Position numbers and translations under genes: made by a program. Below, in pieces: positions 9,294-16,600 of a stretch of DNA of 64,000 bases (position 1 is the first letter of the stretch; each line of letters starts with the position of its first letter). The notes under the pieces were generated by a model. That model searched no databases, had not been told where the DNA came from, and saw only the letters and a list, made by a program, of their open reading frames with translations. The DNA is from Phaeobacter sp. G2 (lineage in GTDB: Bacteria; Pseudomonadota; Alphaproteobacteria; Rhodobacterales; Rhodobacteraceae): assembly GCA_025163595.1 (NCBI GenBank), contig CP104103.1, forward strand, positions 67,483-131,482, given 5' to 3'.

Positions 9294-9587
9294 TTATCTT
9301 GCTGGGACCTTAACAATATAATAACCACGAACAGAGTTTTTGCACTGTTCCAGGTACCCTTTGCCCTGCAGGGATTTCAGTGCCCGAAAAAAGGTCGGCC
9401 GTGAGACATTTTCAAGCAGAGCGTGTTCTTGCAACAGGGTGGTCTTGACGGCCCCGGCACTGGTGGTGTGATCGCTGGCCGCATAGTAGATATCGCGCTC
9501 AACAGTAGAAAGATCCTGCAGCCCCATGGATCGCTCCATGTCCAAAAGGAGTTTTCTCAATTCTGTCAGTTTGGAAATTTCGGACAT
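9294..9587 (-). CDS. Small winged-helix (MarR-like) transcriptional regulator
   Basis: The start is set at 9587 (MSEISKLTELRKLLLDMERS) because the in-frame extension to 9734 is low-complexity and overlaps the intergenic region. The 97-residue product has a helical N-terminus, then VERDIYYAASDHTT and a helix-turn-helix plus wing: NVSRPTFFRALKSLQGKGYL followed by a YYIVKVP strand. This is the layout of a minimal winged-helix DNA-binding protein. It lacks a separate effector domain. Likely targets are its own promoter and the membrane-protein gene downstream, by operon logic only. Confidence 0.75.
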   Translation of the reverse strand: MSEISKLTELRKLLLDMERSMGLQDLSTVERDIYYAASDHTTSAGAVKTTLLQEHALLENVSRPTFFRALKSLQGKGYLEQCKNSVRGYYIVKVPAR

Positions 9588-9807
9588 ATGGACTCTGAAT
9601 AATAAGATCTCTGAAGGGCTGTGCCCAGGGGGGTAATGCTGCCCATTTTGTGCCGAGTGTCGCACAAAAGTAAACAAATTCCTGACGGGCCGTATCATAT
9701 TGACACTTGAATGTGTTCGCTTAAACTTACCCACAGTCCGACAGCTGTGAATAACCGTGAGTGGTGGCGAGTCGAAAAGCTCTTTTTAGCACCTAAAATT
9801 TTGGTGG

Positions 9808-9829
9808 CGCGGGGCCTTTGGGCCCCGCG
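9808..9829. other. Perfect GC hairpin in a divergent intergenic region
   Basis: CGCGGGGCC-TTTG-GGCCCCGCG forms a perfect 9-bp stem. It lies in the 560-bp gap between the divergent regulator (minus) and giant-protein (plus) genes. No T-run follows on either strand, so it is not an obvious terminator; an operator or RNA structure is possible. The rest of the gap holds the 16-bp repeats at 9989-10036 and an AT-rich patch just before 10140. Confidence 0.5.
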
Positions 9830-9988
9830 TCTGCATCTCCTCTATCTCCTCTGCCCCACCTTCGCAGCGCGCCACAGTCGGCCCCGGTTTGGGGCCGGGT
9901 TTGGAGCCTAGGCCAGCCGTCGTCCTGCGCGCGGTGCAGGACAGGCCAGCTGGCAGCACAGCTTGGCGTGGGGGGGAAAACAGACCTG

Positions 9989-10036
9989 GCGGGTAAAAAA
10001 CTGGGCGGGTAAAAAACTGGGCGGGTAAAAAACTGG
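9989..10036. repeat. Three perfect 16-bp tandem repeats upstream of the giant gene
   Basis: GCGGGTAAAAAACTGG occurs three times head to tail without mismatch, about 110 bp before the start codon of the lethal-factor-like gene. A spacing of 16 bp is about one and a half helical turns. It could be an array of regulator sites or simple slippage; the A6 tract in each unit may bend DNA. Confidence 0.8.
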
Positions 10037-10147
10037 ACCACATTGCCATCTGGGTGCATCCTGACCGGGGAGACAGCTGCCACCGTGGCTTGGAATGGTC
10101 TCTGGGTCCTCGGTTTAAGTATTATTATCAGTTAATTAGTTGGGGGA

Positions 10148-13100
10148 ATGGCCGTGCCGCTAGATGTGGAAACCGTAAAAGAGCTGAAGCAGAAGATTAA
10201 ACTGGCCCGCAACAAGGAGCTGAGTTTTGCACTGGCTCTGGGTAAAAAGCCGGAAGACTGCGCCTTGATTATGCACAAGGAGCGGGGCGGTGATAAGCTG
10301 TTGTTGCAGGTCAAGAAAATCGACGGCGTGCAGCCGCAGAAATCCTGTTTTGGCACCCTGACGGTGGATGGCCAGCTGGTGAAACTGGCCTGCCGCAGTG
10401 ACCCGCCGGCTGGCTTGGTGAAAAACTTCCGAATCTTCTTTCGCAGCAATGGCATTCAGATGAAGCTGGCGGTTATGGCGCCGGGTGACACCGAGTTCCA
10501 GCAGGAGCCCGAGGAGACCGAAGCTGTACCACAGAGCCAGGCCCAGGCTGAACCTCAGGCTGAAGCTCTGGCTGAACCGGCCCCCGCTGTGCCGGCAGAG
10601 CCGGGCGGCACAGGGCAGGCAGAAGCGGCCGCAACACAGGAACTGGCGGCGCTCAAGGCACGACTGGCCCGTTGTCGCGATGCAATTGCGCCTCTGTCAG
10701 GACCGGTCCAGGCCAAGCTGGTCGAGGGGTTGAAACGGGCGGTGGGGCTCTTGTCGAAGGGGGAGAGCTCCAAGGTCGCGGCCTTGCTGACGCAGTTGGA
10801 AAAGGCCCTGGAGCAAGTGGCAAAAGCCCAGGCCGCCAAAGAGGAAGCAGCCAAAGATGAGACCGGACCTCAGGATCTCGGTGCTGAGGAGCATAGCGCC
10901 CCCGGAGAGACAGAGGCTGCGGAGCCAGAGACAGCCACAGAGGATCCCGCTGCCGGGCGCTGGCAACAGGCTTTTTCCAAGTTAGAGCCGCATGTGACGC
11001 GGGTTTTGGCCGAGACACATGGGGAGATCGCCAAGATTCAGGCGCTCTGGGACTATGGTAAGGGTAAGGCTGCGACAGGTGATTTTACCGCTGCGCTGAA
11101 ATCGGTGGGCCCATTGTCAACGCTATTGGCTCAGGCGGCGGAGGCCGCAAAAGCGGCGCGCGCAGCTGACCTGCCCCCCCCAGATGAGGTCGCAACCGAG
11201 CCGGCGCCCACCGAGGTGCAGCCCCTTGCGCAGTCAGGCCCTAAGCCACCGGAACAGGTCGAGCAAAGGGCAAGCGGCCCTAAGAAAGAAAGTGAGACCC
11301 CTGATAAGCCGGATGTCGAAGACCCGGCCAAGAAACAGGCCCTGGCCAAAATTGAAACCGCGCGCGGCGAGATGACTCGGGTTCAGGGGCTGATTGCCTC
11401 ATTCGGCGCCCCTGCCCCCGGCCCCTGGGCCACGGCGATGCAGCGCGCCGCCGCACTTTTGGGGATCGCGCCGGAGAAGAAGGTTGCAGAGCTGGAACAG
11501 GCCGCCGCTGATGCCACCAGGCTGATGGTGGCGCTGGAGCCGCAGGTGAAAGAACTCAGCGAGGACAAAAAGACCTGGGCGCAGACCTATCCGCTCTTTA
11601 CCGCGCGGCTGGTGCCAATCAAGGCCCATGCGATGAAGAGCATCGATCCGGTCAAGACCAAGCTGGAGGCGATGGAGGCGGAGATCACTGCGGCACAGGC
11701 CGAGGCTGCCAAGTTCGACTTCAAGAAGGCTTCGGGCGGTATTGTCTCTTTTCTCAGCCGGGGCGATGCGCTGGAGGCCCAGGCCGATGATCTGGCCCAT
11801 TATCGTCAAATCCAGGCTGATCGGCTGAGCCTGGTCACCCCGCGTCGCACCAAGGCGTCGACCCGGGCACCGATCCAGGCCAGTATCGACGAGCTGGGCG
11901 ATACCTATGATGAGGGCGTTACCAAGGCTGGGGCCGAGGATTATGAGGCCGCGGTCCGGCTGATGAACAAGATCCCGGCCCTGGCCGATCAGGTGGATCT
12001 TTTGCTCAAGCGTGAGCGCAGCACAACCTGGCTGCTGGGCAAGGTGAACACTGCCCTGACCACGCTCAACGCCCTGCCCGCCAATGTAAAAGCGGTGCTG
12101 CAGGCAGGGATCGACCGCTGTCAGGCCGCCTATGACGCCTGTCAGCCGGGGGTGGAGCCGGATGTCATCAAGGCCGCCGAAAAACTGACTCTGGCGCGGC
12201 GCGAATGTAATGACCTGGAGGCGCGCGGCAAAAAGGCCAAGGGCTATGTTGATCAGCGCGCGGTCTTTGATGCCCGGTTGAATGATTTCAAGGCCCATGC
12301 CGGCAAGGCGGGCATTGACGATGTGATCGCCGGGATGGAGGCTGCCTCTGCCAGTGCCGCCTCGGATGCAATCCTGCGCAAATTCGACAGCGCCACCCGC
12401 ATTCTGGCGGCAGATCAGGGCAATTGGCCCGCCCATAAGACCCGCGCGGATGACTATCTGGCCTATAAGACCAAACGCGACGCGCTAGAGGCACGTCTGG
12501 CTGCCCTGCGCAAACTGCCCGAGGCGGCAGCCGCCACGGCTGAGCTGGCGATCTGTGATGGCCATCTGCGTGCAGCGGGCACCCATGGGGCGACGCGCGA
12601 TTACAAAAGCGCGCTGGACAGCGTCATCGTCGGCGATGCGGCGGCAGATGTGGCCAAAAACCTGATCGAGATGCGGGCTGAGCTGGCCAAGCTGAAAAAG
12701 GATGATGTGCTGGCGGCAGTGGACAAGGATGTGGTGGCTGCCTTTAAGACTTATGGTGATCTGGAAAAATATGTCGAAGGCAAGGACGGTGGCACATTTG
12801 CCAGTCTGCGCGCCGCCGCCGCCGCCGAGGCGCAAAAGGGACGCGACGCCTCCATGGGTGCTAGCCCGGACCTGGGCAAGGTGCGCGACCATCTGGCCGC
12901 CGCAATCAAGGCGCTGGAGAATGTGCTTAATCAGGTGGCTTGCAAAGGCAGCTTCACCAGTCTGAGAACCACGGTTGCCCCTATAGTAGAGACTGAATTA
13001 CCCACAGCAAACACCGCCAATGACACTTGTCTGGCCACGGAGGTTCACGCCTTGACCCAGCTTTTGACAGCGGCGGATGATGCGGTCAAAGCGCCTGGGC

Positions 13101-15838
13101 TTGATTTCTCCACTGGCCTGGCAAAACTCAATGAAGCGCAACAGGCGGTGCCCGGTGCCCGCCAAAAACTGGCGCTCTATATCGAGTCCAAACCGCTCAA
13201 GACCCAGCTGGCGGATGCGGAACGCCGTCTGATCCGCAGTCGCGACAAATCGCTGACCTATACCAATCCGATTGCGGCCAAACAGAGCCTGCAGCTCGAA
13301 CTGGACCGGATCACCGGTTATGGTACCAGCTTTGATACGGATTGGGCGGCGGGCAAATATCGCGCCAGCGTTGCCAAGCTGAAGGCGGATGTCAAACGGG
13401 CCAAGGCCTATGAGGCCACCCGCGCCGATCATGTGGAAACCATTCGCCGACGGCAGAAGTGGATTCTGGATCGCGAGGCGTTGATTGCGGGAGATCCGTT
13501 GCTGGCGGCTGAGCGCAAACAGGTGGATGAGGCCAAGGTGGCGATTGCCGGATTGTTGGAGCAGCGCGCCCATGCCCCGGCGCATAAGATTTCCGCCAGC
13601 ACCTATCATGTCATCAAACGGGGGCAGGAGATGCTCACGGCCCGCACCGCCTATGAGCTCAAACGCGTCGCGGCTGAGGCCAAGGTGCAAGAGGCCGAAG
13701 CCGAACTCGCCAAGGTCACGGCCAAGGGAGAGCTTGCAGCTCAGGTGGCGGCCCTCCGCAGCCGCTATGCGGCCGGACATGCTGAAACAGCGGTGGACAA
13801 GCGCCGCTTTGACTTTGCCGAGGCCGAGATGGATGCGCTGACCACCACCGCGTGCCAGCCGGTGATTGATGCGGCCAAGGCGATGCAGCTGTTTGAAGAC
13901 AGCTGCAAGGCGGTGGCCGTCAAAGTGCAGGAGGTCAAGGACCATACCCAGGCCAAATACATCGCGCCGCTGATTGCCCGGCTGGAGGGGAAATATGCCA
14001 ATATGATGGAGCTGGCGGCTGCCGGTCATCTCAGCCAGGCCAAGGCGCTGCTGGCGGCGCTGCCGCAGGATTGTGCTGATGCGCTGGTGGCGGCACAGAA
14101 CAACGCCGCCCTGGCCGGGATTGGCGATGATCTTGCAAGCATAGGGGGTGATGACACCGCCGCCATCACCGCCGCGATCGAGAAGCTGCGCGCGGTCTTT
14201 GATGCGCTGAAATGGGAAAGCGAGGCAGAATATGCCAAGACCCTTGAGACCGCAGAGCGTCAGGTCGACGCCATCGAAGAACAGCTGAAAACAGAGCCTA
14301 AAGCAGCAAAAACAGCCCTGCCGGAGGCACTCAAGGCCTGTGAGGCCTTGCAGGAGGAAATCAGCCATCACAAGCAGTTGGACGCGCTGGCGACGCGGGT
14401 CCTTTCCCGCATCACCGACAAGACGGCGCCCTTTGTCAAATATAGCATCATCCAAGAGGACGTGGATGGGCTCAAGGCCGAGGTCACCGCTGCCCTGAAG
14501 GGGGCGCAGGCAGGCGGCGATTTGACCACGGCGAGCGCCGCCATCGAGGCGGTGATGGACAAGCACCATGCTTTGATGCGCCTGGCAGCACGCCATGATC
14601 AGCTGATTAAGGATTGCGACGGGTTGGAAACCCAGCACCAGGCCTTGATGGGCAGTGAGTATCGCTATGCCATTCGCGAAGATCTGGAACAGCTCGACGG
14701 GGGGATTTCCCAGGCGCGCGAGGCGGCGGCCAAACGCGACCATGACGCAGCCGAGGCGCATCTGAAAACTGCGCAGGCCCGGGCGGTGGATGCCACGGCC
14801 AAGGACAAGATGGCGGGCAATGAGGCGCCGGAGCCTGAGAATATCAAAGCAATCCTGGAGCGCCCTGGTGGCGACAAACAGCTTGATGAGATGATTAAGG
14901 GGCTGGATGCCTCAGTTCAGCGCAAAGTCCTGCGGGTGGCTTTTGAGGCGAAATATGGCTGCAAGCTCAATATCTACACCGATGCCAGCGGCAAGCCCTC
15001 CGACCGCCATGCGGCGGGCAATATCCAGGCGGATGGCGCCAAGAAGGGGCCCAATATTCGCCGCCTATACGAGGTGATGTCCGTGCTGCCAGCCAAGGAC
15101 ACCCGCGACAATGACTCGATGAAAATCTTTGGCTACGAAGATGTAAAAACGCAGGAGGGGTCGGTTTATTCTGGGGGCGTCAAAGAGGTGGTGATGCGCG
15201 AGGGCAATGCCAATCTCAGCTCTGTCTATGGTTTTGGCCGCCCGCATGAGGTGGGTGAAGTGGATGACAATTGCAAACCGGCGGATCAGGAGCAGGTGGA
15301 TTTCTTCTCCTGGAACACCCTGCACGAGGCGGGCCATGCGGTGGATGATCAGCGCAGCTTTATGACCGGGGTGGCAGGCAACGCTGCCTATGGCGGTTGG
15401 CAGGAGCACGGCAAGAATATCAAACCCGTGGCCGATGCCATTGCGGATCACTATGATTATGACACCAACTATGTGGCGCAATATATCAGCGGTATTGCTG
15501 ATCCAGCCGAACCGGAATGCCCGGCGGATGTGGATCCGGAAACCTGGGCGCGGCGGCGCAGCAAATGCCGGGCGTATGTGGATATGGCGCGGGCGGGCAA
15601 TGATCCCTGGCAAAGCGCCGCCATCGCCGCCAAGCTCAATATCGCCGGCCGGGTCTATCACGAGAGCTACAAGAGCGGCACCTGGAATAGCTATGCCTAT
15701 GCCGCCCGCAAACAGGCCATTACCGGCTATCAGTTCCGCGCGCCGGGGGAGTGGTTCTCGGAGCTCTATGCCGCCTATCACAGCAAGAAATTGAAAGATC
15801 AGCACCCGGCCGTCGATTGGCTGAAGAAGCTGGTATAA
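10148..15838 (+). CDS. Giant helical protein with C-terminal lethal-factor-like metallopeptidase domain
   Basis: A 1896-residue protein with GGGGGA just before the ATG. Residues 1-115 form a compact domain (KELKQKIKLARNKELSFALA; CFGTLTVDGQ; MKLAVMAP) that I do not recognise. Residues 116-165 are Pro/Glu/Ala-rich. About 170-1590 is Ala/Lys/Glu-rich and predicted to be a long chain of helical repeats. Residues 1590-1896 form the C-terminal domain with LHEAGHAVDDQRSF (H1726, E1727, H1730) and later YQFRAPGEWFSELYAAYHS. This parallels anthrax lethal factor, which has HEFGHAVDD and then Y728 seven residues before zinc ligand E735 in EFFAEAF; here Y1861 lies seven residues before E1868. The zinc site and catalytic Tyr therefore appear intact (peptidase M34/ATLF-like). 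No signal peptide or membrane segment is visible. It could be a cytoplasmic effector, a toxin delivered by an unknown route, or a self-processing scaffold. Confidence 0.85.
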   Translation: MAVPLDVETVKELKQKIKLARNKELSFALALGKKPEDCALIMHKERGGDKLLLQVKKIDGVQPQKSCFGTLTVDGQLVKLACRSDPPAGLVKNFRIFFRSNGIQMKLAVMAPGDTEFQQEPEETEAVPQSQAQAEPQAEALAEPAPAVPAEPGGTGQAEAAATQELAALKARLARCRDAIAPLSGPVQAKLVEGLKRAVGLLSKGESSKVAALLTQLEKALEQVAKAQAAKEEAAKDETGPQDLGAEEHSAPGETEAAEPETATEDPAAGRWQQAFSKLEPHVTRVLAETHGEIAKIQALWDYGKGKAATGDFTAALKSVGPLSTLLAQAAEAAKAARAADLPPPDEVATEPAPTEVQPLAQSGPKPPEQVEQRASGPKKESETPDKPDVEDPAKKQALAKIETARGEMTRVQGLIASFGAPAPGPWATAMQRAAALLGIAPEKKVAELEQAAADATRLMVALEPQVKELSEDKKTWAQTYPLFTARLVPIKAHAMKSIDPVKTKLEAMEAEITAAQAEAAKFDFKKASGGIVSFLSRGDALEAQADDLAHYRQIQADRLSLVTPRRTKASTRAPIQASIDELGDTYDEGVTKAGAEDYEAAVRLMNKIPALADQVDLLLKRERSTTWLLGKVNTALTTLNALPANVKAVLQAGIDRCQAAYDACQPGVEPDVIKAAEKLTLARRECNDLEARGKKAKGYVDQRAVFDARLNDFKAHAGKAGIDDVIAGMEAASASAASDAILRKFDSATRILAADQGNWPAHKTRADDYLAYKTKRDALEARLAALRKLPEAAAATAELAICDGHLRAAGTHGATRDYKSALDSVIVGDAAADVAKNLIEMRAELAKLKKDDVLAAVDKDVVAAFKTYGDLEKYVEGKDGGTFASLRAAAAAEAQKGRDASMGASPDLGKVRDHLAAAIKALENVLNQVACKGSFTSLRTTVAPIVETELPTANTANDTCLATEVHALTQLLTAADDAVKAPGLDFSTGLAKLNEAQQAVPGARQKLALYIESKPLKTQLADAERRLIRSRDKSLTYTNPIAAKQSLQLELDRITGYGTSFDTDWAAGKYRASVAKLKADVKRAKAYEATRADHVETIRRRQKWILDREALIAGDPLLAAERKQVDEAKVAIAGLLEQRAHAPAHKISASTYHVIKRGQEMLTARTAYELKRVAAEAKVQEAEAELAKVTAKGELAAQVAALRSRYAAGHAETAVDKRRFDFAEAEMDALTTTACQPVIDAAKAMQLFEDSCKAVAVKVQEVKDHTQAKYIAPLIARLEGKYANMMELAAAGHLSQAKALLAALPQDCADALVAAQNNAALAGIGDDLASIGGDDTAAITAAIEKLRAVFDALKWESEAEYAKTLETAERQVDAIEEQLKTEPKAAKTALPEALKACEALQEEISHHKQLDALATRVLSRITDKTAPFVKYSIIQEDVDGLKAEVTAALKGAQAGGDLTTASAAIEAVMDKHHALMRLAARHDQLIKDCDGLETQHQALMGSEYRYAIREDLEQLDGGISQAREAAAKRDHDAAEAHLKTAQARAVDATAKDKMAGNEAPEPENIKAILERPGGDKQLDEMIKGLDASVQRKVLRVAFEAKYGCKLNIYTDASGKPSDRHAAGNIQADGAKKGPNIRRLYEVMSVLPAKDTRDNDSMKIFGYEDVKTQEGSVYSGGVKEVVMREGNANLSSVYGFGRPHEVGEVDDNCKPADQEQVDFFSWNTLHEAGHAVDDQRSFMTGVAGNAAYGGWQEHGKNIKPVADAIADHYDYDTNYVAQYISGIADPAEPECPADVDPETWARRRSKCRAYVDMARAGNDPWQSAAIAAKLNIAGRVYHESYKSGTWNSYAYAARKQAITGYQFRAPGEWFSELYAAYHSKKLKDQHPAVDWLKKLV

Positions 15839-15851
15839 GGGGGACTAACCG

Positions 15852-16550
15852 ATGTCACTATTTGTTCAGATGAATCTGACCTGTCCTGAATGCGCAGAGG
15901 TTTTTACCTATGAGGCGGTGGGCAGCGTCAATGCTGACCGCCGCTCTGATCTGCGCGATGAGATCCTCGAGGGCAGCTTTCAGACCGTAAGCTGTAGCGC
16001 CTGCGCCCATGCATTCCGCCTGGAGCCGGATTTCAACTATCTTGATGTGGGGCGGGGTCAGTGGATTGCCGCCCTGCCCGCCCGGAATTTGCGCGACCAT
16101 CTGGAGATCGCAGCGGACAAACAGGCGGTGTTTGACCTGAGCTATGGGTCCCAGGCGCCGGCGGCGGCGCAAAGCGTTGGCCAGGGGCTGCAGCAGCGGC
16201 TGGTCTTTGGCTGGCCTGCCCTGCGTGAAAAACTGGTGCTGCAGGAGATTGGCTTTGATGATGTGCTCTGGGAGGTGGCGAAGCTGGATCTGCTGCGCAG
16301 CCTGCCGGAGGCGCCGCTGGCCGAGGGGGTGGACCTGCGTCTGCTGGGGCTGCAGCAGGATATGCTGGATCTGGCCTGGATCCGCGCGGACAGCGAGGAA
16401 CATCTGAATGGCTTTCAGGTCTCGCGCGCGCTTTATGATGACATTGTCGCCGCGCCGGCCCCCTGGGCTGCGGTGCAGGCCTTGTTGGGGGCCAGCATGT
16501 TTGTCGACATCCAGAAGCTGTTTATGGGAGAAGGCGAGGACGCCGCCTGA
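15852..16550 (+). CDS. CpXC-domain zinc-ribbon protein
   Basis: A 232-residue protein starting 13 bp after the giant gene, hence almost certainly co-transcribed. The N-terminal domain has CPEC at residues 11-14 and CSAC at 48-51, the four-Cys arrangement of CpXC-type zinc ribbons, with the typical strands LTCPECAEVFTYEAVGSVNA and HAFRLEPDFNYLD between and after them. The rest (about 70-232) is helical and acidic with no recognised motif. CpXC proteins are uncharacterised and often lie beside large or toxin-like genes. A role as immunity, adaptor or chaperone for the upstream protein is inferred from gene order only. Confidence 0.8.
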   Translation: MSLFVQMNLTCPECAEVFTYEAVGSVNADRRSDLRDEILEGSFQTVSCSACAHAFRLEPDFNYLDVGRGQWIAALPARNLRDHLEIAADKQAVFDLSYGSQAPAAAQSVGQGLQQRLVFGWPALREKLVLQEIGFDDVLWEVAKLDLLRSLPEAPLAEGVDLRLLGLQQDMLDLAWIRADSEEHLNGFQVSRALYDDIVAAPAPWAAVQALLGASMFVDIQKLFMGEGEDAA

Positions 16551-16552
16551 CA

Positions 16553-16600
16553 GGTCACCGGAGGCTGCCGGTTACCCATCCTGGGGTGTTACCCCTGGAT
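16553..16600. terminator. Hairpins between convergent genes
   Basis: Two imperfect inverted repeats, GGTCACCGG/CCGGTTACC (16553-16576) and ATCCTGGGGT/ACCCCTGGAT (about 16578-16600), lie where the CpXC gene and the GGDEF-EAL gene converge. The second overlaps the end of the GGDEF-EAL gene. No T-run follows, so a bidirectional terminator is only suggested. Confidence 0.35.

Noticed and set aside
9989..10036. CRISPR array
   Set aside because: The three 16-bp units are directly adjacent without spacers and no cas gene is in the window.
12998..14761. 587-aa minus-strand open frame inside the giant gene
   Set aside because: Antisense shadow of Ala/Lys/Glu-rich coding sequence with no recognisable motif or ribosome site.
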